This document shows positions 40,921-52,229 of a stretch of 64,000 bases of DNA, in pieces. The stretch's first letter is position 1; each line of letters starts with the position of its first letter. Source of the DNA: Siphonodentalium dalli. Taxonomy: Eukaryota; Mollusca; Scaphopoda; Gadilida; Siphonodentaliidae. The position numbers and the translations under genes are program-made. The stretch lies in the NCBI GenBank assembly GCA_032622095.1, contig CP136063.1:120610723-120674722 (forward strand). The letters run 5' to 3'. The notes under the pieces are model-generated. The model saw only the letters and a list, made by a program, of their open reading frames with translations, was not told the DNA's origin and did not search any database.

Positions 40921-41549
40921 AATTTTGTACTCTAGTGCCACTTTGACATTTGTAGGTATATAATAATAATTGGAATACACTAGGAGCTGTGACCTGAGAT
41001 AAATGAACACAGTTCATACCATGGTAGTCAATATAACTCTCAAGAAAATAGCTTAACCATACAAATATATTACTCATAGCCATAATGTGATGAGGATTCT
41101 GGCCCCTATGACCCCTATTAACTCGAAACACAGTTACCACAGTTCATATAAAAGACATTATTTCACACATTACAATCTTTTACAAGTAGCTTAATTTGAT
41201 GCTAAAATTAATAATATTCAATGTTAATCTTCTGAGCACCCTGCAGCCCCCAAAATTCAATCAACCATGAAATCAAATTGAAACTATAGTTCATGGCAAT
41301 AATCCACACCAAGTATTAACAATATCTGCCTTCTTGGACTGGAGAAAAATATTTTTGAAGTACTTATTTAATTTATTGTTATCTGATCATTTTGTTGTCT
41401 GCTGTCTAGATAACCTGAAGATAGCCCTTTTCCAAATGCTCAATAGCATTCAATAGATTTTTTTCATATATAAAAAATCCTTGATTTCTATCCTCGACAA
41501 TCCATGAAAATACCATAACCCTCAATGTTAATCTTCTGACCCATCAGTG

Positions 41550-42726
41550 TCAGTATGAAATCCGCCGCGTGAGACTGCAGAAGTATGAAATCCGCCGAGT
41601 GAGACTGCAGAAGTATGTAATCCGCCGAATGAGACTGCAGAAATATGAAATCCGCCCAGTGAGACTGCAGAAATATGAAATCTGCCCAGTGAGACTGCAG
41701 AAGTATGAAATCTGCCCAGTGAGACTGCAGAAGTATGAAATCCACCCATTGAGACTGCAGAAGTATGAAATCCACCCAGTGAGACTGCAGAAGTATGAAA
41801 TCTGCCCAGTGAGACTGCAGAAGTATGAAATCAATCCAGTGAGACTGCAGAAGTATGAAATCAACCCAGTGAGACTGCAGAAGTATGAAATCTGCCCAGT
41901 GAGACTGCAGAAGTATGAAATCAACCCAGTGAGACTGGAGAAGTATGAAATCAATCCAGTGAGACTGCAGAAGTATGAAATCAACCCAGTGAGACTGCAG
42001 AAGTATGAAATCTGCCCAGTGAGACTGCAGAAGTATGAAATCAACCCAGTGAGACTGCAGACGTATAAAATCCGCCGAATGAGACTGCAGAAATATGAAA
42101 TCCGCCCAGTGAGACTGCAGAAGTATGAAATCTGCCCAGTGAGACTGCAGAAGTATGAAATCCACCCATTGAGACTGCAGAAGTATGAAATCCACCCAGT
42201 GAGACTGCAGAAGTATGAAATCTGCCCAGTGAGACTGCAGAAGTATGAAATCTGCCCAGTAAGACTGCAGAAGTATGAAATCAATCCAGTGAGACTGCAG
42301 AAGTATGAAATCAACCCAGTGAGACTGCAGAAGTATGAAATCTGCCCAGTGATACTGCAGAAGTATGAAATCAACCCAGTGAGACTGGAGAAGTATGAAA
42401 TCCACACAGTGAGACTGCAGAAGTATGAAATCCACCCAGATAGACTGCAGAAGTATGAAATCCACCCAGTGAGACTGCAGAAGTATGAAATCCACCCAGA
42501 TAGACTGCAGAAGTATGAAATCTGCCCAGTGAGACTGCTGAAGTATGAAAGCTGCCGGGTGAGACTGCAGAAGTATGAAATCCTCCCAGTGAGACTGCAG
42601 AAGTATGAAATCAACCCAGTGAGACTGCAGAAGTATGAAATCCACCCAGTGAGACTGTAGAAGTATGAAATCCACCCAGTGAGACTGCAGAAGTATGAAA
42701 TCTGCTCAGGGAGACTGCAGAAGTAT
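41550..42726. repeat. Minisatellite, 30-bp unit, about 39 copies
   Basis: The unit reads GAGACTGCAGAAGTATGAAA followed by a variable TC-N-CCCAGT segment. Each copy keeps a PstI palindrome CTGCAG. Because 30 is a multiple of three, open frames of 363-410 codons appear on both strands; these are periodic decapeptides and not supported as proteins. A block near 41611-41950 is repeated near 42061-42400 (shift 14-15 units), showing higher-order amplification. Confidence 0.95.
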
Positions 42727-43022
42727 TTTGAGTTATTTAAAATAGTGCTACTATAAAATGGTGGTTCTCTATGTCTGACCATATTCTGAAAACATCCCTA
42801 CAAATGATCAATGGATTATTCCAATTTATACTTTTAGAACTGAGTGGGAGAGTCCATTCAGTCATAAAAGGGTTGCAGAGTATAAGAGGCTAACATATGA
42901 CTGCTAAAAATAACTCTATTTCAATAAATCACATTGTCTGCTGGTGATAAAAGTTCTCTTATCTCTCAGAGTGAAGCCTGTAGGTATTAATTACTAATCC
43001 AGATCCCTGAGTCATGGCTATA

Positions 43023-43256
43023 TTGGATTCATCCAGCCCCCCCCCTTCCATGGTTTAAGTGCTACAGGTGAAAGTTATGGAGGTGTATTCCATATATGGA
43101 ACTTTTGAATATTCATGATTTCATATATGGAATTCATGAATATTCAAAAGCTCCATGTATGGAATCATGAATATTCAAAAGTTCCATATATGGAATGCAC
43201 CTCCAGAACTTTCACCTATAGCACTTAAACTGCAGAATGGGGCTGGATTAATCCAA
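43023..43256. mobile_element. Foldback MITE, TA-flanked
   Basis: TA on both sides. Ends TTGGATTCATCCAGCCCC and, inverted, GGGGCTGGATTAATCCAA. The arms also pair through AGTGCTA..GGTGAAAGTT and GTTCCATATATGGAAT segments. Confidence 0.75.
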
Positions 43257-43334
43257 TACCAGGCTGCGACTCACTGATCTCACTATAATATTGTAAGTTA
43301 CTTGGGTTATCATCAGGAAACCTCTAATATGGAT

Positions 43335-43590
43335 AATTCTTAGTCGAAAAGGGGGCCACAACTCTGGTATAAAAAATTGGATCAAACCCATATTCAAACT
43401 TGATCTGTATTTTGGGCTGAGAAACTTGGTTCCGATCACATAATCGCAGGATGTGTGAATTCTAAGTCGAAAAAGGGCCATAACTCCATAAAAAACATCA
43501 AATCAAACCCATAATCAAACTCGATCTGTATTGTGGGCTGAGAAACCACATACCAAATTTTGTTACGAAAAATTATTAAGTTATCTCAGC
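43335..43590 (+). repeat. Pearl-like dispersed repeat, family C (partial)
   Basis: Two cores with GGGCCACAACTC/GGGCCATAACTCC and GATCTGTATTTTGGGCTGAG; lacks the microsatellite and right arm. Confidence 0.6.
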
Positions 43591-43701
43591 ATCTTTCCAT
43601 TCGAAAGAATATACATATGTCATTTCTTGATGGGCATCTATTTTGAATATATATATATGCAAATCAGAACAAGCAATATAAAAGAATAATATTATACATT
43701 T

Positions 43702-44400
43702 ATTGCATTGTTTCGAGATTGACATGAGGATTTATCAATCCGAGGAAATTAATATTCATCGAGGCCGCAGTCCGAGGTGAATATTAACTTCCAAGGGTTG
43801 ATAAATCCTCATGTCAACCTTGAAACAATGCAATAACTGTTTTATTATATGATCTAACAATGTTATAAAGCCCCATTAGACCTGAAACACCTTACTTAAC
43901 CATGTATATATACATGTATGTAAATGGATCCATCAAATGCAACAATGTAGATACTTAATTTATCATTGGAAAAACTCATGACATCGCATCACTTAAAATG
44001 TTATTATTAACCTTTCTTATTTATATCACAATCTAGTAGATATCGAGATTTATCAACTTCATTTCCGCATGGTTCGGTATAGGACTTTTAGAAGAAAGTT
44101 CATGATCATATAATAATAATTATATGTATACGTCATGAGTTATTAATAGGAATTGTATATCCCATTTGTTCCAATGATAAATAAAGTATCTACATTGGAT
44201 CCATTTATATTTATGTATATACACGGGTCAGTAAGGTGTTTCAGGCCTAATGGGGCTTGATAACATTGGTAGATCATATAATAAAACACTTATTGCATTG
44301 TTTCGAGGTTGAAATGAGGATTTATCAACCCTTGGTAGTTAATATTCATCTCGGCCTGCGGCCTTGATGAATATTAACTTCCTCGGGTTGATAAATCCAT
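43702..44400. mobile_element. Compound foldback element, ~700 bp
   Basis: A 135-bp palindrome (ATTGCATTGTTTCGAG ... TTGAAACAATGCAAT) is followed by an arm (GTTTTATTATATGATC ... near 43840-43980). The same arm in inverse is at 44155-44290, then comes a partial second palindrome. Arms contain CCCCATTAGACCTGAAACAC and GTGTTTCAGGCCTAATGGGG. Confidence 0.7.
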
Positions 44401-45968
44401 AATAGCCCAGTAGAATGAAACCCAAAACAAAAAATATTTCCTGGAGAGAAGTACAAATGAACTATGATAGTGTACAGATGTACTCTTTTCATTTGTTGAC
44501 ATACAATAGATCCGCAGGGGGGATATGACGGAATGTGGTTGTAAACTTGTCTGTAATGAAGACAACATGGCTACGTGATCAATCATGCAAATTATTAAAT
44601 AGTGCATTGATATGATTTATGGTCAGTATGATATCGTTACCGACCATGACACATGGACAACACCTTCTTCATGATTAAAGCCAGTTTGGAAAAAAATCTA
44701 AATTATCATTCACATCATTAGGGTAAAGAAAAATACAAGTGTAAAAGCACAAAATCAGGACATGTGCCTTTTTACATCATGGCTTTGTTAACCTCTGTTA
44801 ATCCTTTCATGATGGGAGCTGTGCTGGTGCAGCATTAAAAATAAAGAATCCCCCAGAATTCGTGCCTATTTTGCCTAAATTGTAAGAAATTTGCTCAACT
44901 GATTTATGTAATAAGTAATTATGTGATTTCCTTTGTCCAGCATCACTTCATCCTTAATATCTGTTTACAATCTATCTGCTCAGGTTTCTGTAATATAACG
45001 GTTATTAGCCGATTATTGATGGCTATCATACCAAGTCATGTGCTGGTTATTCAGGGGGCTGAATTCTATCCCTTCAGATTTTATAGTATACACCTACCTA
45101 TTGACCATTGGGGTGGAATAGCGAGAACTAATTTCCCTAGGTGGTGTCTTTTGATTAGTAAGCAGGACTAACGCAGGCCAAGGTCAATAGTCCTGCTTGC
45201 TGCTCAAAAGACACAAAAACATTATTCGCAGGAGCCTAATCTCAACGTGTATAAAAATAAAATATACTATTTGGCATTTGTATAAACCTAAATGGATATC
45301 GCCTATTATTCATCTGGAGCTGTTTTCGGAAAAATAAGCTGATGACAGATAATAAATTTACAGAAGGAGTCCTTAACTAATTTGGAGGGAAATGTTCAGA
45401 TAATAAGTTCAACAAAATGACCCGGTCATTTGTTGAACTTATATTGCTCGTTGCCATTCATCGAATGGTAATAAGCCATTTTTCCGACTAAATCCTGAAA
45501 AGTTACCCATAATTCTGGCCTAGACAATGTTTTAGCCTAGACAAATTTCTGCTATAAACAGGGCGGAGGAGCAAGGTTCATCATATTTATGAGAAAGCAT
45601 AACATGTAACAATATCCCTAATTCTTTTGACCATATTACACCATGATTCATTTTATATTAATTACTTGAAAGCCAACTAATAGATTGAATGCTTGCCAAT
45701 TTCCCCTATTACAATGTGAAAACTACCATGATAAATAGCGCTGATTGACGTCATTTATAATGTCACTGTGGTTTAACCACAATGGCATTATAAATGCTGC
45801 TAATAGTATAATTAACAGCTTTTTTCAGAGTTCAATAACCCTCTCTAGGTATTTAACTCTGTTGATGCCAAACACACATTTTTAGCAAATTATCCCAATG
45901 ATGCCAATTGCACATATTTGCAAAATTGGAGAGTGTCTCTGGTCTGGGATATGTATCACTGTGAAGAC
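44401..45968. other. Intergenic, no gene recognised
   Basis: Carries a TTAA-MITE fragment near 44795, a TTAA-family fragment at 45285-45440 and a fragment of the TA palindromic MITE at 45447-45513. Nothing else supported. Confidence 0.45.
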
Positions 45969-46284
45969 CAGGGGTGCCGGTAGAGGGGGGGCAGCTGACG
46001 CCCCTGCCCTTGACCAAGGTAGGCGAGCGGGGGCAGGACTTGCCCTTTTTCTTGAGACAGAAAATGCTTTTTGTGTGTTTAATCTCGTGTTTTTATAGCA
46101 AAATGTGATTTTTTGGTCCAAAACGGCCATAAAAACCGACAAATACCATTAAAATAGGGATTTTTGCCACAATGAATTTATGGTTATTTTCCCGAGTTTG
46201 CGGAGAAAATGCCCTTTTTTGCGGAAAAGTGCCCTTTTTGTAGGCTCTGCCCCCCCCTGCCCTTGGATGCTTCCGGCGCCCCTG
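45969..46284. mobile_element. hAT-type MITE, 316 bp, perfect 8-bp TSD
   Basis: Begins CAGGGGTGCCGG, ends CCGGCGCCCCTG, and is flanked by identical GTGAAGAC at 45961-45968 and 46285-46292. GC-rich ends, no coding capacity. hAT by TSD length and CAG...CTG termini. Confidence 0.9.
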
Positions 46285-46292
46285 GTGAAGAC

Positions 46293-46882
46293 AGGAGCAC
46301 TTGGTTGTCTATTTATTGTCTATCAATGGACCTCATGTAAGCAGACAATATTGTGATGATACAGGGTCAAGGTCATTGTATTCTTTGAAGTCAGTGAGGG
46401 ATTATGATAGCTCCAATTACAGGAAACAATATCAGGGGTGGATAGTTTGAAGTCATATCATATTTCAAACAAGCTAATTTTAATATTTGGTTGTGGAATT
46501 ACTCTTTATTCGGCTGTTGGTTTTCTGACAGAGCACAAATATCTTGACTTGGAGAATTGCTTAGTGACATATTGGTTGCATATGTATATATTAAAGTGTA
46601 GATTATGTCACTTATGCATGAAACAGCAAAAGGTAATTATAAGATTGATTTTACAGTTAATCCCTTTTGTATGGACACAGTCATTGTAACAATGCATATT
46701 ACTGGCGACATTATAGAGCATGTATTTATGATAGTGGTGTTTGTGACCACGAGTATAAATTTAATAGGTTAATCAGTCGATTATGAATGGCGAGTGATGA
46801 ATTAATTTGTGGATAGGCTTTGTTGCCAACTAAGATACTGGATAAAATAATATGCATGCTATGTATGCTTTGATGACAGATA
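46293..46882. other. Intergenic, nothing recognised
   Basis: An 83-codon frame at 46438-46689 shows no recognisable domain and is not called. Confidence 0.4.
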
Positions 46883-47047
46883 CAGTAATGCCCTAAATAA
46901 TCGACTCATTAACCACAGCAGAACTATGGGTAGCTTCTCACTGAGAGCTTTCCGATGAATGGCAACAAGCCATATTTCCGACTAAATCCTGAAAAGTTAC
47001 CCATAATTCTGCTGTGGTTAAGGAGTCTATTATCTAGGGCATTACTG
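46883..47047. mobile_element. Palindromic MITE, TA-type (copy 7)
   Basis: TA on both sides; right arm complete, left arm shortened by about 45 bp. Confidence 0.85.
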
Positions 47048-47189
47048 TACTTTGATAACTGTCTAGCAATATCAAAAGTAATTTCATGGTGTCATACAAG
47101 TATAAATCTAAGATGACGGTCAAGGTCTAGTGACCTTATAGGGTGGGCAAAATGGCTACACATGGTCCAATCATATGTCCACTCACATG

Positions 47190-47865
47190 TGATGTTTGAA
47201 CCTTACAAGAGACGGACTGTCATCTGGTGCATACCCTATCAGCGTACCACCTAGTGTGGGTATATGTATAAACTATGACTGAGATACTCAGGCAGACTGA
47301 CCCAAAAATCAGCATTTTCATATAAACAAAGATGAATAACTCTAGAACAAAAAACCTGAACAAAACAATTGAATTTCATCATAGCATTGAACATCCATAC
47401 CAAATTTCATTGAGATCCAAAAACCGGTGGTGGAGATATCTGCTCAGACAGATGAAAATCCAACATTTCCAGATAATCAACTCTAGAATGGAAAACCCGA
47501 ACAAAACGATTGAACACTCAATTGAATGTCTTCATAGTAGTGAACATCCATACCAAATACCATTGAGATACGACAACCAGTAGTGGAGATATCTGATCGG
47601 ACAGACAAAAGGCCAACATTTCCAGATAAACAAAGATGAATAACTGTAGAACGGAAAATCCCAACAAAACGATTGAACACTCAATTGAATGTCCTGATAG
47701 TAGTGAACATACCTAATTGCATTGAGATCCAAGCACTTCTGTTCAAGTTATGACCTGAATAGACATCGGACGGACATACATACACATGCACACATGGACA
47801 TATGCAGGACAGATGCAAAACACTGTACCCCTCCTTTTTAAAAAAGGGGGATATAAATATATTCA
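47190..47865 (+). repeat. Pearl-like dispersed repeat, family E, three cores
   Basis: Left part AAGAGACGGACTGTCATCTG, then three ~150-bp units with AACTCTAGAAC or a variant, GAACAAAACGATTGAA, ACATCCATACCAAAT and TTGAGAT. Then come GACATCGGACGGACATAC and a CA-rich right arm. Confidence 0.65.
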
Positions 47866-48173
47866 AGGATATCTAAGATACACCACATTAACCATATACA
47901 CACATATTAAATCCATGTATGCATGTACAGAATGCTTGGCACTGGGGCCTGTATGTGGTGCTGCGTGGCATCATAAGAGTTCAAAAAGAGTCATTGATCT
48001 TGGGAACAGTGACACCTTGATTCTAGTCGGCTAATCGGATACTACTAGTCCAAGATGTCATGTCATTTGTAATCGGACAGTTCTCAGCAGGCAGTCTTGT
48101 TTTGTAATTAAAGCACGTAACTTATTTAATAGGAGAATGCCTTCTATTTATTCCAGGAACCTGACTGAGACTA

Positions 48174-51100
48174 TTGAAGGAATACAGACCACTCAAGTTG
48201 TATGATTGTTTGAAGGTGTTAGGACCACTAAGGTGTTAGGATTGATTGAAGGTGGTAGGACCACTTAGCTGGTAGGATTGTTTGAAGGTATCAGGACCAC
48301 TCAGGTGGTAGGATTGTTTGGAGGTATCAGGACCACTCAGGTGGTAGGATTGTTTGGAGGTATCAGGACCACTCAGGTGGTAGGATTGTTTGGAGGTATC
48401 AGGACCACTCAGGTGGTAGGCTTGTTTGATGGTATCAGGACCACTCAGATGGTAGGATTGTTTGAGGGTATCAGGACCACTCAGATGGTAGGATTGTTTG
48501 AAGGTATCAGTACCACTCAGATGGTAGGATTGTTTGATGGTATCAGGACCACTCAGATGGTAGGATTGTTTGATGGTATCAGGACCACTCAGATGGTAGG
48601 ATTGTTTGATGGTATCAGGACCACTCAGATGGTAGGATTGTTTGATGGTATCAGGACCACTCAGATGGTAGGATTGTTTGATGGTATCAGGACCACTCAG
48701 ATGGTAGGATTGTTTGAGGGTATCAGGACCACTCAGATGGTAGGATTGTTTGATGGTATCAGGACCACTCAGATGGTAGGATTGTTTGGAGGTATCAGGA
48801 CCACTCAGATGGTAGGATTGTTTGGAGGTATCAGGACCACTCAGATGGTAGGATTGTTTGAGGGTATCAGGACCACTCAGATGGTAGGATTGTTTGATGG
48901 TATCAGGACCACTCAGATGGTAGGATTGTTTGGAGGTATCAGGACCACTCAGATGGTAGGCTTGTTTGATGGTATCAGGACCACTCAGATGGTAGGATTG
49001 TTTGAGGGTATCAGGACCACTCAGGTGGTAGGATTGTTTGGAGGTATCAGGACCACTCAGGTGGTAGGCTTGTTTGATGGTATCAGGACCACTCAGATGG
49101 TAGGATTGTTTGAGGGTATCAGGACCACTCAGATGGTAGGATTGTTTGAAGGTATCAGGACCACTCAGGTGGTAGGATTGTTTGAAGGTATCAGGACCAC
49201 TCAGGTGGTAGGATTGTTTGAAGGTATCAGGACCACTCAGGTGGTAGGATTGTTTGAAGGTATCTGGACCAATCAGGTGGTAGGCTTGTTTGATGGTATC
49301 AGTACCACTCAGGTGGTAGGATTGTTTGAGGGTATCACCACCACTCAGGCGGTAGGACTCTTTGAAGGTATCAGGACCACTCAGATGGTAGGCTTGTTTG
49401 ATGGTATCAGTAGCACTCAGGTGGTAGGATTGTTTGAAGGTGGTAGGACCACTCAGGTGGTAGGATTGTTTGATGGTATCAGTAGCACTCAGGTGGTAGG
49501 ATTGTTTGAAGGTGGTAGGACCACTCAGGTGGTAGGATTGTTTGGAGGTATCAGTAGCACTCAGGTGGTAGGATTGTTTGAAGGTGGTAGGACCACTCAG
49601 GTGGTAGGATTGTTTGATGGTATCAGTACCACTCAGATGGTAGGACTGTTTGAAGGTATCAGGACCACTCAGATGGTAGGCTTGTTTGATGGTATCAGTA
49701 GCACTCAGGTGGTAGGATTGTTTGAAGGTGGTAGGACCACTCAGGTGGTAGGATTGTTTGATGGTATCAGTACCACTCAGATGGTAGGACTGTTTGAAGG
49801 TATCAGGACCACTCAGATGGTAGGCTTGTTTGAAGGTATCAGGACCACTCAGATGGTAGAATTGTTTGAAGGTATCAGGACCACTCAGATGGTAGGCTTG
49901 TTTGAAGGTATCAGGACCACTCAGATGGTAGAATTGTTTGAAGGTATCAGGACCACTCAGATGGTAGGATTGTTTGATGGTGTCAGGACCACTCAGATGG
50001 TAGGATTGTTTGATGGTATCAGTACCACTCAGATGGTAGGACTGTTTGAAGGTATCAGGACCACTCAGATGGTAGGCTTGTTTGAAGGTATCAGGACCAC
50101 TCAGATGGTAGAATTGTTTGATGGTATCAGTACCACTCAGATGGTAGGATTGTTTGATGGTATCAGGACCACTCAGATGGTAGGACTGTTTGAAGGTATC
50201 AGGACCACTCAGGTGGTAGGATTGTTTGATGGTATCAGTACCACTCAGATGGTAGGATTGTTTGATGGTATCAGTACCACTCAGATGGTAGGACTGTTTG
50301 AAGGTATCAGGACCACTCAGGTGGTAGGATTGTTTGATGGTGGTAGGACCACTCAGGTGGTAGGATTGTTTGATGGTATCAGGACCACTCAGATGGTAGG
50401 ATTGTTTGATGGTATCAGTACCACTCAGGTGGTAGGATTGTTTGAAGGTATCAGTACCACTCAGATGGTAGGAATGTTTGAAGGTATCAGGACCACTCAG
50501 ATGGTAGGATTGTTTGATGGTATCAGTACCACTCAGATGGTAGGACTGTTTGAAGGTATCAGGACCACTCAGGTGGTAGGATTGTTTGATGGTGGTAGGA
50601 CCACTCAGGTGGTAGGATTGTTTGATGGTATCAGGACCACTCAGATGGTAGGATTGTTTGATGGTATCAGTACCACTCAGATGGTAGGACTGTTTGAAGG
50701 TATCAGGACCACTCAGGTGGTAGGATTGTTTGATGGTGGTAGGACCACTCAGGTGGTAGGATTGTTTGATGGTGGTAGGACCACTCAGGTGGTAGGATTG
50801 TTTGATGGTATCAGGACCACTCAGATGGTAGGACTGTTTGAAGGTATCAGGACCACTCAGGTGGTAGGATTGTTTGATGGTGGTAGGACCACTCATGTGG
50901 TAGGATTGTTTGAAGGTATCAGTACCACTCAGATGGTAGGATTGTTTGAAGGTATCAGTACCACTCAGATGGTAGGACTGTTTGATGGTATCAGTACCAC
51001 TCAGATGGTAGGACTGTTTGAAGGTATCAGGACCACTCAGGTGGTAGGATTGTTTGATGGTATCAGTACCACTCAGATGGTAGGACTGTTTGATGGTATC

Positions 51101-51762
51101 AGTACCACTCAGATGGTAGGACTGTTTGAAGGTATCAGGACCACTCAGATGGTAGGCTTGTTTGATGGTATCAGGACCACTCAGATGGTAGGATTGTTTG
51201 ATGGTATCAGGACCACTCAGGTGGTAGGCTTGTTTGATGGTATCAGTACCACTCAGATGGTAGGACTGTTTGAAGGTATCAGGACCACTCAGATGGTAGG
51301 ATTGTTTGATGGTATCAGTACCACTCAGATGGTAGGACTGTTTGATGGTATCAGTACCACTCAGATGGTAGGACTGTTTGAAGGTATCAGTACCACTCAG
51401 ATGGTAGGATTGTTTGATGGTATCAGTACCACTCAGATGGTAGGACTGTTTGATGGTATCAGTACCACTCAGATGGTAGGACTGTTTGAAGGTATCAGGA
51501 CCACTCAGATGGTAGGCTTGTTTGATGGTATCAGGACCACTCAGATGGTAGGATTGTTTGATGGTATCAGGACCACTCAGGTGGTAGGCTTGTTTGATGG
51601 TATCAGTACCACTCAGATGGTAGGACTGTTTGAAGGTATCAGGACCACTCAGATGGTAGGATTGTTTGAAGGTATCAGGACCACTCAGATGGTAGGATTG
51701 TTTGATGGTATCAGCACCACTCAGATGGTATGATTGTTTGTTTAAAGGCATCAGGACCACTC
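48174..51762. repeat. Minisatellite, 36-bp unit, about 98 copies
   Basis: The unit reads GAAGGTATCAGGACCACTCA then GGTGGTAGGATTGTTT, with variation at a few fixed positions (GAA/GAT/GAG/GGA, AGG/AGT, CAGGTG/CAGATG, GGATTG/GGCTTG/GGACTG). The first copies (48174-48270) and last copy are degenerate. A period divisible by three and few stop-prone triplets leave frames of 1151 (plus) and 1174 (minus) codons. They encode dodecapeptide repeats with non-synonymous variation on both strands, so I do not call a protein. Nearly every unit keeps a CANNTG E-box core. Confidence 0.95.
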
Positions 51763-52229
51763 TAAGGCTCTCACATTAAATGTAGCTTAAAAACATGAAC
51801 GACAGTTTACCACGAAAGTGGAGACAGGAATGTACCATAATAAATGCCACACAATTGTAAAATATATGAATACAGGGTTTCATATAGATTCTGCATTTAT
51901 AAAGCGAATTGTGGCAGCTCTATAGATGCAACCAAAGGCTGAAGTGGGCACAACTCCCAGAAAAGGACATGCTCTATAGCCAAACATTGGTGACTTGGTG
52001 AGGAGATAACATTTTGGCAAAAATATAACATTTAAAAGCAATTACAAGGATCGTGATCACTAATCATTCGCTCCCATCTATCTATATACAAGCTAAGTGT
52101 TTGTCTCTGTGTGTGTGTATCTCTCTTCTAAAGCTATGATTAAAGTCATCTTTTTGACAATTTTTTTTATTATAAAATATGTTTGATGTGGTTTTCAGAT
52201 AGTATATAGATTCCTTCATGTGGTGTACC
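51763..52229. other. Intergenic; possible Helitron left end near 52081
   Basis: TCTATCTATATACAAGC followed by a TG-rich tract near 52083-52125 resembles Helitron left termini such as the one at 57017. No matching right end was identified. Confidence 0.3.

Larger units (their letters stand above)
38721..41549. other. Intergenic upstream of PDE4 exon 1, no gene recognised
   Basis: Contains an inverted-end repeat (39246-39540), a G23 run at 40375-40397 and the repeat at 40733-40920. I found no UCR1/UCR2-like coding exon on the minus strand, but short exons could be missed by eye. Confidence 0.45.

Noticed and set aside
41488-42782. Overlapping frames of 395, 410 and 363 codons
   Set aside because: Decapeptide repeats produced by the 30-bp minisatellite; open on both strands, so periodicity and not coding explains them.
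48236-51760. 1174-codon and 1151-codon open frames on opposite strands
   Set aside because: Both follow from a 36-bp period in tandem DNA. Variation between units is non-synonymous on both strands, and there is no start context, splice signal or unique sequence.
41550-51762. CRISPR-like regular repeats
   Set aside because: Units are directly contiguous with no unique spacers, and the surroundings are animal introns and transposons.
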